Positions 25,241 to 32,417 of a stretch of 42,050 nucleotides of DNA are shown one piece after another. The notes below the pieces were generated by a model. The model was not told the origin of the DNA. It was given only the letters and a program-made list of their open reading frames with translations, and did no database searches. The stretch spans positions 1 through 42,050 of the forward strand of contig JAPLUN010000315.1 in the NCBI GenBank assembly GCA_026397715.1. Reading direction: 5' to 3'. This DNA is from Verrucomicrobiota bacterium. GTDB lineage: Bacteria > Verrucomicrobiota > Verrucomicrobiia > Verrucomicrobiales > Verrucomicrobiaceae. The position numbers and the translations under genes were made by a program. Each line of letters starts with the position of its first letter. The stretch's first letter is position 1.

Positions 25241-25839
25241 TGGCGCAATCCTGCCATGATGCTTTGAATCTGCACACGGTGAATGCCCATGTGCATGCCC
25301 GCCATCGCTGCCCACCCGAAAGCATCCAGTGGGCCGAACCACGGATGTGCAAACCGCACCTTGGTATTCAATTCGGATGCTCCAGTGATCGCAGCAAGCA
25401 CTCCATCACACGAACGCTCAAAATCCGCCTCGACGGTTGAAGTCACCGAGGCACTCGGTTTGACCGCTGCCGTGCTCGCCTTTCCCGGCGGCACCTTCCC
25501 ATGAGTGATTGCGCTGATGACTCGAGCGAAGGCGGCGTTGGTGATGCGCAAATGATCCAGCGTCATCCACACCGACCAGTGACGGCTGCTGTCCTCAAGG
25601 CCGCGCAAACGAGCGATGAGCACCTGCTCACCACGCTGCGCTTCAGGGCATGAAGCCACCAGCGCACGGATCGCCGCCCGCTCCTGCTCAAACTTGGCCA
25701 CAAAAGCCTCACGATTACCGCGAAGGCGTGTCAGCGCGAATAACAGCCTGGCGGCCCAAAGTTCGATGACTGGCAGACCGGCGCCCGGCGGGGCGAGTTG
25801 AGAATCAGTGATGGTACTCATGGGAGCAAAATTATTCAT
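25237..25839 (-). CDS. DinB superfamily protein
   Basis: A 200-residue four-helix-bundle protein of the DinB superfamily. The three metal-binding histidines expected for the family appear intact: one in MTLDHLRIT near residue 105, and a C-terminal HxxxH in MAGMHMGIHRVQ near 185. Related proteins include bacillithiol and mycothiol S-transferases and other metal-dependent enzymes that detoxify electrophiles, but the exact activity here is unknown. The ATG at 25839 is chosen because the alternative at 25848 lies within a perfect 15-base palindrome that is probably an operator. The gene overlaps the MATE start by ATGA and is transcribed divergently from the HxlR regulator. Confidence 0.85.
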   Translation of the reverse strand: MNNFAPMSTITDSQLAPPGAGLPVIELWAARLLFALTRLRGNREAFVAKFEQERAAIRALVASCPEAQRGEQVLIARLRGLEDSSRHWSVWMTLDHLRITNAAFARVISAITHGKVPPGKASTAAVKPSASVTSTVEADFERSCDGVLAAITGASELNTKVRFAHPWFGPLDAFGWAAMAGMHMGIHRVQIQSIMAGLRQ

Positions 25840-25841
25840 TG

Positions 25842-25856
25842 CTTGCATTATGCAAG
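25842..25856. promoter_or_regulatory. Palindromic operator candidate 1 (HxlR/DinB intergenic)
   Basis: CTTGCAT at 25842-25848 is the exact reverse complement of ATGCAAG at 25850-25856, with one central base. It sits immediately upstream of the DinB ATG at 25839 and about 45 bases upstream of the HxlR ATG at 25901, where a regulator controlling both directions would be expected to bind. Confidence 0.6.
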
Positions 25857-25861
25857 TTTTT

Positions 25862-25880
25862 TACTTTTGAAACGCAAGTA
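25862..25880. promoter_or_regulatory. Inverted-repeat operator candidate 2 (HxlR/DinB intergenic)
   Basis: TACTT at 25862-25866 and AAGTA at 25876-25880 form an inverted repeat with a 9-base spacer. Its centre is 22 bases from the centre of candidate 1, about two helical turns, and the right arms share GCAAGT (25852-25857 and 25874-25879). This suggests tandem binding sites for the HxlR dimer on one face of the DNA. Confidence 0.5.
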
Positions 25881-25900
25881 TTTGGAATCATAGTCCCCCC

Positions 25901-26284
25901 ATGCCCAAGGCCAAAGCATCCAAACGCCCGCTCAAGACGCCTCCGACACCCTCACGCCGCTCCCCCTGCCCTGTGTCCTGTGCACTTGACCTGTTTGGCG
26001 ACCGCTGGACGCTGCTCGTGATCCGCGATCTTATGCTGGGTCGCAACCGCTTTAAGGACTTTGTCAGCTCCCCCGAAGGCATTCCCACCAACATCCTCAG
26101 CGATCGTCTCGAACGTCTGCTCGAATCCGGCATGGTACGTCAGATCCCCGCCTCTGACGGCGGCAAGCGCATGGCCTACGAACTCACTGAGAAGGGCGAT
26201 TCCCTCCGGCCCGTCATGAAGTCCATCCGTGACTGGGGGCTGGCCTGGGAGCCGGGAACGAAGGTCTTGTTGCAGCAAGGTTGA
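25901..26284 (+). CDS. HxlR family transcriptional regulator
   Basis: A 127-residue winged-helix regulator of the HxlR family. The N-terminal conserved cysteine is Cys23 in SPCPVSCALDLFGDRWTLL, with a second cysteine at 27; the recognition region is in FKDFVSSPEGIPTNILSDRLERL, and the wing ends in MAYELTEKG. In related regulators (YodB, HypR type) the N-terminal cysteine senses thiol-reactive or oxidising compounds, so the protein may be a dimeric repressor released by such stress. It is divergent from the DinB-MATE pair across a 61-base gap with two dyad sequences, making those genes the probable targets along with itself. The ATG at 25901 follows a run of six C and has no Shine-Dalgarno sequence. 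Confidence 0.93.
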   Translation: MPKAKASKRPLKTPPTPSRRSPCPVSCALDLFGDRWTLLVIRDLMLGRNRFKDFVSSPEGIPTNILSDRLERLLESGMVRQIPASDGGKRMAYELTEKGDSLRPVMKSIRDWGLAWEPGTKVLLQQG

Positions 26285-26341
26285 CCAAGCCAGCGTCAAA
26301 AGACACCGGACTTGGCAGGTCTTCTCAATTCACAGCCGGGA

Positions 26342-26764
26342 TCACGCCAGCTTCGTTTCCATCGTGATCGTCGCATTCAGCAGCTTGGAGACAGGACATC
26401 CTGCCTTGGCCTTGCCCGCGAGATCTTGAAAGGTGGCGTCGTCGATGCCAGGGATGACGGCGGTCACATCGAGATGGCTGGCCGTGATGGCAAAGCCCCC
26501 GTCTTTCGGCTCCAGCGTGATGGTGGCACTGGTGTCGATCTTGTCGGGTGTAAATCCAGCGCCTCCCAAAATCATGGAGAAAGCCATCGAGAAGCAGCCC
26601 GCATGGGCCGCACCGATGAGCTCTTCAGGATTCGTACCCTGCTCGCCTTCAAAGCGGGTCTTGAAGGAGTAGGGCTTGTCAGTGAGCGCGCCGGAGCCGG
26701 TGCTGAGAGTTCCGGTTCCTTCTTTGAGGGACCCCTGCCATTGCGCGGATGCTTTTTGTTTCAT
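26342..26764 (-). CDS. OsmC family peroxiredoxin
   Basis: A 140-residue OsmC-family thiol peroxidase. The two redox-active cysteines are in AHAGCFSMAF near residue 56 and KAGCPVSKLL near 122; NPEELIGAAHAGCF is the family hallmark. The enzyme reduces organic hydroperoxides in the cytoplasm using a dithiol reductant. It is convergent with the HxlR gene and lies 54 bases downstream of the DUF1080 gene on the same strand. Proximity to HxlR and DinB makes a shared role in oxidant or electrophile defence plausible, but it is not in the same transcription unit. Confidence 0.93.
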   Translation of the reverse strand: MKQKASAQWQGSLKEGTGTLSTGSGALTDKPYSFKTRFEGEQGTNPEELIGAAHAGCFSMAFSMILGGAGFTPDKIDTSATITLEPKDGGFAITASHLDVTAVIPGIDDATFQDLAGKAKAGCPVSKLLNATITMETKLA

Positions 26765-26818
26765 GATCGTGTGGATGAGAGTTTTTCAGGAAAACCCATT
26801 CTACGATTGGCGGTGAAA

Positions 26819-28267
26819 TCAGGACTTCGAAATTCGTGAGACAATCACTTCAGAGGTCTTCCGATCGATGGAATACAGCACTCCGGCATCGCTACGATCC
26901 CAGGCGAAGGCTTGGCCGTGGGCGCCGATCAATATCGCAGTCTGCCAGAGCAATACGTTGCCCTTGGATGGGAGATCGAGCACATACAGCTCCTGCGCAT
27001 CATGACCGGTGATGAAGAGATGCCCCGCAGGACCAAAGCTGCCGCCAGAACTGCTGTTTTTGCCAAACTTCGCCACCACTTCGCTCGGAAATTTGAGTTC
27101 CCCGAGCTTCTTCCACTGGGCATCAAACATCACGATCCGCGTCTTCGCAGGATCACCGGTCTTCGCATACTGGGCAAAGCAGGCGTACCAAAGTCCATCG
27201 CGCCGGTCCACCCAGGTCAGCGAGCCATCGGCGTCCGTCAGGTCAATGGACTCCAAATGCTGCATCGTCTGTGGATCCCAAATCTCCACGGAGCTCCTCA
27301 TCGGCATCTCGGGGTAGTTCGAATGCGCGCAGTAGAGCTTCCCATCAAGCACGACTCCCGCGTTCAGATGTTTGATGCGCCCATCCTTCGCCTCCTTCCA
27401 GCCGCCGACACGTTCGCCATTGTCTTTGCGATATTTGCCAATGGCCGCGTTCGTGATTGCATAAAAACAAGCGTCATCCACTGCAACACCTTGATGCGCC
27501 TCCTCGGCCTTGAAGCGTTTCAGTTCCTGATGCCTCCATGCGGATTTCTTCGCGGGCTTGGGTTTGGGATTCAGCAGTTCCTGAATCCACAGCTGTTCCT
27601 TTTTCAGCGCAGCCTCGGACACGGGCATGGGCATGAGGTTTTCACTCACCAGCGGCTCATCAGCTGGAATCGCACGCCAGCGAAGATTCTTAAACCACAC
27701 GTCGGCGCCATGATCCTGCAGCCAGAGATTGCCGCCCCGCTTTGCCAGATCCGTGCCTCGATAGCTTACCAGTTTGATCGCGTCTTTCCAACGCGGATCG
27801 GCATAGTCAAAATCGACCACTTTCTCTCCGTTCAACCAATGCTGGATGACACTGCCTTTGCAAATGACGCGCGCCTCGTTCCACTGCTCAAACGGTTGCA
27901 CCACATCCTTGGTCGGGGCCATGCAGAAGAACAGTGAGCCCGCACTCTGCCGCGGATTTTCGCCGTAGGGGCTGTTGGCGTTGTCGAGCAATTGATACTC
28001 ATACTGACCCGGCCGGTAATACACACCGCTGTTGCAGCCCTTCGCCACTTTCCAGTCAAAGCGCAGCTCGAAATCATCCGGCACCTTCGTCTTTTCATAG
28101 GTCAATGAGCCGCCCTTCTTCACGCGTGCGATCTCGCCGTTCACCACCGACCAGTTGCCATCATGCTTCCAGCCATCAAGGGTTTTGCCGTCGAAGAGGG
28201 AATCAAAGCCGGGCTCCAGCGCGAGCGCGGAGCTTGTGAATGCCAGAAGAAGGAGAAAGTGTTTCAT
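26819..28267 (-). CDS. DUF1080 (3-keto-glycoside hydrolase-type) domain fused to a beta-propeller
   Basis: A 482-residue exported protein with a Sec signal (MKHFLLLLAFTSSALA). Residues ~20-205 are a DUF1080 / 3-keto-disaccharide hydrolase domain, a concanavalin-like fold: SLFDGKTLDGWKHDG near 24, DFELRFDWKVAKGCNSGVYYR near 65, and EARVICKGSVIQHWLNGEKV near 131. Residues ~245-480 have repeated short beta stretches (GVAVDDACFYAITNAAIGKY, RDGLWYACFAQY, GHLFITGHDAQELYVLDL), typical of a propeller of the DUF/PQQ-like kind. Known relatives act on 3-keto-glycosides made by oxidoreductases. The ATG overlaps the stop of the metallophosphoesterase gene (ATGA), so the two are co-translated. Confidence 0.87.
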   Translation of the reverse strand: MKHFLLLLAFTSSALALEPGFDSLFDGKTLDGWKHDGNWSVVNGEIARVKKGGSLTYEKTKVPDDFELRFDWKVAKGCNSGVYYRPGQYEYQLLDNANSPYGENPRQSAGSLFFCMAPTKDVVQPFEQWNEARVICKGSVIQHWLNGEKVVDFDYADPRWKDAIKLVSYRGTDLAKRGGNLWLQDHGADVWFKNLRWRAIPADEPLVSENLMPMPVSEAALKKEQLWIQELLNPKPKPAKKSAWRHQELKRFKAEEAHQGVAVDDACFYAITNAAIGKYRKDNGERVGGWKEAKDGRIKHLNAGVVLDGKLYCAHSNYPEMPMRSSVEIWDPQTMQHLESIDLTDADGSLTWVDRRDGLWYACFAQYAKTGDPAKTRIVMFDAQWKKLGELKFPSEVVAKFGKNSSSGGSFGPAGHLFITGHDAQELYVLDLPSKGNVLLWQTAILIGAHGQAFAWDRSDAGVLYSIDRKTSEVIVSRISKS

Positions 28268-29145
28268 GCGTGATTCAAAGTGCGGTTTACCTGCCTGCGG
28301 AAGCCATTCAAGCGCAGCGAGCCATCCGCCATGATGTCGAGCATCGAGTAGCCGTTGTTTTCCATGCCGCTGCCTTCCACCATGGCGACGAGCGTGGTGT
28401 AGTGGATGCCGGCGATCTGCTGATAGTCGTCCTTGTGCGAATGGCCCTGAAACACAGCGAGCACCTTGCCAGATTTCTCCAGCAGCGCACGCACCTCGGC
28501 GGCGTTGCGCACGGCATGCGCTTTGTCCATGTCGAACCGTTGATGGGCGAAGACCATCACCGGACCGCCGGCCTTAGCCAGCGAAGCCTCCAGCCATTCC
28601 AGCTCAGCCCTGGGCAGGTTGGCATCCTGCCAGTTGAAGTTCTTCCGCTCATACGGCGTGCCATCCACACGGAAGCAGGCGTCGAGAATCAAAAACGTCA
28701 CACCATTTTCTTCGAAAGCCGCATGCCCACCCGGCGCCATGGTGTGAGCGGCAAACTCCTGCTTCGTCAAGGTGCCCACGCAGTGATTGCCCAGCACATA
28801 ATGCCTCGGCATCGTGAGCTTCATAAAATGCGACTCCATCGTCTTCAGCCATTCGATCTCAAGCTCCACCGAATCCGCCTGATCAATGAAATCGCCCAGC
28901 TCGATCACCAATGCCGGCTTTTCTCGGTTCATGACCTCCACTGCCTCATCCAGCTTCGCCAGTGCCTCGCGATAGAATCGCGTTTTCGTCGGCTCCTTGT
29001 CCGCGTAATGCAGGTCCGTCATCAAACCGGCACGCAGCAGTGGTTTCGCATCCGGTTCCGCCGCTATTATTTTGCCCGCGCCGAATCCAGCGAGCACGAG
29101 TGCGTGATGATGAAAAAAAGCGCGGCGTGAGAAAAGAGGATTCAT
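28264..29145 (-). CDS. Metallophosphoesterase, Tat-type signal
   Basis: A 293-residue calcineurin-like phosphoesterase. The metal ligands are present in order: TDLHY near residue 43, ELGDFID near 82, GNHC near 119, AHQRFD near 200 and GHSHKD near 235. The N-terminus has SRRAFFHHHALVLAGFGAG, a twin-arginine-type signal, so the enzyme is probably exported. Substrates could be phosphodiesters or phosphomonoesters of sugars or nucleotides; none can be inferred. It begins three bases after the DUF4838 stop and overlaps the DUF1080 start by ATGA, so the three genes form a tight operon. Confidence 0.9.
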   Translation of the reverse strand: MNPLFSRRAFFHHHALVLAGFGAGKIIAAEPDAKPLLRAGLMTDLHYADKEPTKTRFYREALAKLDEAVEVMNREKPALVIELGDFIDQADSVELEIEWLKTMESHFMKLTMPRHYVLGNHCVGTLTKQEFAAHTMAPGGHAAFEENGVTFLILDACFRVDGTPYERKNFNWQDANLPRAELEWLEASLAKAGGPVMVFAHQRFDMDKAHAVRNAAEVRALLEKSGKVLAVFQGHSHKDDYQQIAGIHYTTLVAMVEGSGMENNGYSMLDIMADGSLRLNGFRRQVNRTLNHA

Positions 29146-29148
29146 GGA

Positions 29149-31086
29149 TCAGGGATACAAATCGGGCGTCTGCCGGGTTTCTTCGGACAATTTCCAGCTC
29201 AAATCCTCCACCCAGGCAAGGTGGTTGAAGTTGCTGATGCCTGAGCGTTCGTTGGCCCGGCGAAAAGCGATCAATTCATCCACGGCACGTTTCATCTCGT
29301 CTTTGGTGGCAGTGGGAGAGGCGAGCGTGAGCATTGCGGAGACGCGGGCGCAGAGCTGAGCATGCTGCAGACCGAGTTGGAGAAACTTCACGCGAGCCGC
29401 TGCTTCCGCATCATCTCCTGCTGCACGCGATGCATGCTCCAGCATGGCCACGGCAGGCGCAAAACATTCCGGTGGATAAAGGACATGCGCGGCCTTGGCC
29501 CAGCTCCGCCAGCGCGAAGCCTGCAGCGCTTCCATCGTCTGATTGATCTTCTCGCGACTGCGAGTCGTGTAGTCTTCCCAATACTCAAAATAGCTTTTCA
29601 CCTTCGCTGATGCGGCACCAAATGCAGAATAGTATTCCACCAGCACTTCCTCCGCCGAAGCCTCTGGCCGGACATGCAGGCGTGCCGCAGTGTAGAGATT
29701 CGGACCCTGCGTTGCCCAGTGGCCGGTGAGCGAGTCATAATCGGTGGCGACCATGCCCTTCTCCACAGCGTGATGGAACTCATCGGAAAACTGATGCGCA
29801 AAAATGAAGGGCATGCAGTAACCGTCCAGCAGATGATTCGTGCGCATGAACAGCCGAGCCCCCGTGCTGCGCCAGTCCGCCCACTGCTGCTTCATCCATG
29901 CGTGTTCTTCAACAGAGCGCGGAAACCAGCCAGCAGAGGGGCAGTAACCGATGAGGATGTTCGGATTGAGTTTGATGCCACTCGTCGGTGCCTGGAAATA
30001 ATTGAAGTAGGCGTAACCCACAACTGTGGCACCCGCAGGAGCCTGCTGCTGAATGCCGAGCCAGAAGCGGGCATAGCGGTCCGAGACAAAACGCGAACCG
30101 GCCATCTTCGAAGTGGGCGGATAAAACTTCAGGTAATCGACCGGCTCAGCGCCATCCAGCACTCGGCATTTGTCGCAGGTGCAAAGGCCGAGAATGTCAT
30201 TCTCACATGCATTGATGAATCCGGGTGTTGTGGCATTGGGAGGACGCTTCGCGCTCCAGCGAGCAACGATTTCATGCTGCAGTTCGGGATTGGAGACACA
30301 CATGGAAAAGCGCCCGTTTTTCTTGTTCGGCCCGCGTTTGCCACTCTCCAGCAGCTGAAACCACTCAGGATGTGCTTTGCCATCCTTCTCCCACCAATCG
30401 GTAAAAGCGTGCCCATAGCTGACCAGATAGCTCCTTCCCATTCGGTGCCGCCTCAAATACACGCTTTGCTCATCGCTGAACTGTTTGAAAGCCGCTTTTG
30501 TAAATCCCAGCCCCGGATGCTCGCTCTCAAAGCCCAGTCCGGCACGCAGCCGCCGCTGGAACAGGCGCGGCGCGATGGTTTCATCGCACGTTTTGGCAAT
30601 CACCGTTTTCGTTCTCGGCACTTGCGTGCCCAATTCGCCCGGCCACAGCCAGCGCACGCCCAGATCGCGGTCCAGCCATTCATACACACCCCAGAGCGTG
30701 CCTGCGCGTGTGTCTGCGTCCAGCGGATCGCCACCGCCATCGTTACCAGCAATGAACACAGCATCATTCTTCACACGCAGCACAAACGACTCCGCAGCAA
30801 GCCTCTCCACATCGATCCCCACCTCACGCACTGCTCGGCTGTCGCCTAGGTAGATGTGCGGTAGCACGCTCGTTTTAGCTTCGCTCTCTGTGCGCACTTC
30901 CAGAATCACTCCGGTCGCTTTTTCCACATGCTGCACCAGCTCCTCGGCCGAATACCTCACCACTCGCGTGGGATGATCCGCTGTGACGATGATCGCCATT
31001 GCCCCGCCCTCGCTCACCAAAGCAATGTCGGCCCGGGCACAAAGCGAAAAGGCAGCAAAAAGGAGGGCATGGCAGCGCAGAATCAT
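29149..31086 (-). CDS. Exported DUF4838 protein with GH20-like N-terminal domain
   Basis: A 645-residue exported protein (MILRCHALLFAAFSLCARADI signal). The N-terminal ~130 residues look like the alpha/beta domain 2 that precedes the barrel in GH20 and GH67-type enzymes (RYSAEELVQHVEKATG, then LPHIYLGDSRAV). A DUF4838 barrel-like region covers about 200-520, with CENDILGLCTCDKCR near 300 and YAYFNYFQAPTSGIKL near 355. The C-terminus is a helical bundle. DUF4838 proteins occur in polysaccharide utilisation loci and are suspected glycosidases, but activity has not been established to my knowledge. The ATG at 31086 avoids the overlap that a longer frame, to 31170, would create with the upstream gene. 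Confidence 0.85.
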   Translation of the reverse strand: MILRCHALLFAAFSLCARADIALVSEGGAMAIIVTADHPTRVVRYSAEELVQHVEKATGVILEVRTESEAKTSVLPHIYLGDSRAVREVGIDVERLAAESFVLRVKNDAVFIAGNDGGGDPLDADTRAGTLWGVYEWLDRDLGVRWLWPGELGTQVPRTKTVIAKTCDETIAPRLFQRRLRAGLGFESEHPGLGFTKAAFKQFSDEQSVYLRRHRMGRSYLVSYGHAFTDWWEKDGKAHPEWFQLLESGKRGPNKKNGRFSMCVSNPELQHEIVARWSAKRPPNATTPGFINACENDILGLCTCDKCRVLDGAEPVDYLKFYPPTSKMAGSRFVSDRYARFWLGIQQQAPAGATVVGYAYFNYFQAPTSGIKLNPNILIGYCPSAGWFPRSVEEHAWMKQQWADWRSTGARLFMRTNHLLDGYCMPFIFAHQFSDEFHHAVEKGMVATDYDSLTGHWATQGPNLYTAARLHVRPEASAEEVLVEYYSAFGAASAKVKSYFEYWEDYTTRSREKINQTMEALQASRWRSWAKAAHVLYPPECFAPAVAMLEHASRAAGDDAEAAARVKFLQLGLQHAQLCARVSAMLTLASPTATKDEMKRAVDELIAFRRANERSGISNFNHLAWVEDLSWKLSEETRQTPDLYP

Positions 31087-31118
31087 CGCGCTGATAACGC
31101 ACAGATGCGGCGAATGCT

Positions 31119-32387
31119 TCAAGCTGCCGACAAAATGCCCTTCACGTGCTGCATGGATTTGCCGAAGCATTCATGCACATAGGCCATGGCCTTTTTTACT
31201 TTGGCCTGGGCCGCAGGGTAGTCGGCATCAATGGCGAACAACGTTTCCGCCATTTTGTCCGCCGGTGTTTCGTCCATTTCCAGCAGCCACTCTCCACGAC
31301 CGATGTCCTTGAACATCCAGCACTTCGGCGAATGAAACTCGGAGTAGGTGTGGATGATCGGCGTGCCATTGGCCAAGGCGATGATCGGTGAATGCGGCTC
31401 GTGACAGACAATGGTGTGGGCGCGAGCAAAGATAGAGGCCGCTTCATCAGCGTTCCAAAAATAGTCGAGGTTCACCACGTGCATCTGAATCTCCGGCGGC
31501 AGCGGATCGTGAATGAGGCGCTTGTTGTGCTCCATCTCCTTCTTGACCTCGGGGGCGATGAGCACTTTGTGCCCGGTCTTCTTGACCCACATCGTGACGA
31601 GCTCCCGATACTTTGCCGCACGACGCTCATCATCGGCAATCTGCTCTGGGGTGGGATGCAGCGGATTGAGCTTCGGGGTGCGGGTGTCATCCACGCCGGG
31701 CAGTTTGGCCGTGTTGGTGCGCAGTTGCAGGGTGATGAACTTCCTGTCTTCCAACCCGAGCTTCTTCATGGTCGCCAATCCGCGCACATCGTCGCGCACA
31801 TCGACACCGAGGCAACCATCAGGACCAAATTCGAGCACAGGCGTTTTGATGCCAGCGCTCTTGAGGATGATCAGGGTTTTGGTTTCACGTGTGTAGATGA
31901 ACGAAGCCGCATTCAGCAAGGCGATGCGTTCCTCCGCTCCTTTACCCTCAACCATGCTGGCGAAATACGACTGCCCAAACAATCCGTAGGGCTTGCCTGC
32001 CTTCTGACAAAACTGCATGAAGCTGATGTCCTGACCCATGCCAGAGTTGCGAATGAAAAGGTCACATCCGGCAATCGCCTGTCGCAGCGCCTCGTCTTTT
32101 TCACGTTTGCCTGTCAGGCTGCCCTGCAGGATCTCCACCTTGGGAAAGCGCGTCTTGAGCATCTTGGTCACGCGCTCGTCCAGCTTCATCGCCCATAGCA
32201 CCACCTTCACCTCCGGCAGGTGCTCTTCGATGACGCGCAGCGTTCCTGGCGTGTGGCCGATGTCGCCAATGTTCACCGTGTCCCAGGCAGATTGCAGCAG
32301 AATGGTCTTCGGCTTGCCATTGGCGGCAAAAACAGAACCACCAAGCGCGGCGGTGACGGAGGCGATGAAGTGACGACGGGTAGGCAT
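31119..32387 (-). CDS. Polysaccharide pyruvyl transferase family protein with Tat-type signal
   Basis: A 422-residue member of the polysaccharide pyruvyl transferase family (CsaB/WcaK type), recognised from NIGDIGHTPGTL near residue 37, the segment CDLFIRNSGMGQDISFMQFCQKAGKPYGLFGQS near 107-139, and EFGPDGCLGVDV near 185. The family adds pyruvate ketals to sugars, usually in the cytoplasm with phosphoenolpyruvate. This protein instead starts MPTRRHFIASVTAALGGSVFA, a plausible Tat signal. Export would deny it cytoplasmic PEP, so it may have a different activity or be anchored facing the cytoplasm. It lies 30 bases after the FAD oxidoreductase gene and 32 before DUF4838. Confidence 0.82.
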   Translation of the reverse strand: MPTRRHFIASVTAALGGSVFAANGKPKTILLQSAWDTVNIGDIGHTPGTLRVIEEHLPEVKVVLWAMKLDERVTKMLKTRFPKVEILQGSLTGKREKDEALRQAIAGCDLFIRNSGMGQDISFMQFCQKAGKPYGLFGQSYFASMVEGKGAEERIALLNAASFIYTRETKTLIILKSAGIKTPVLEFGPDGCLGVDVRDDVRGLATMKKLGLEDRKFITLQLRTNTAKLPGVDDTRTPKLNPLHPTPEQIADDERRAAKYRELVTMWVKKTGHKVLIAPEVKKEMEHNKRLIHDPLPPEIQMHVVNLDYFWNADEAASIFARAHTIVCHEPHSPIIALANGTPIIHTYSEFHSPKCWMFKDIGRGEWLLEMDETPADKMAETLFAIDADYPAAQAKVKKAMAYVHECFGKSMQHVKGILSAA

Positions 32388-32417
32388 GGTTGGAAGGCAG
32401 TGAAACTGAATTGAACG

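Noticed and set aside
25861..25900. -35/-10 pair TTGAAA and CATAGT upstream of the HxlR gene
   Set aside because: Spacing is 16 and the -10 would be only a few bases from the ATG, so the match is too weak and poorly placed to annotate.
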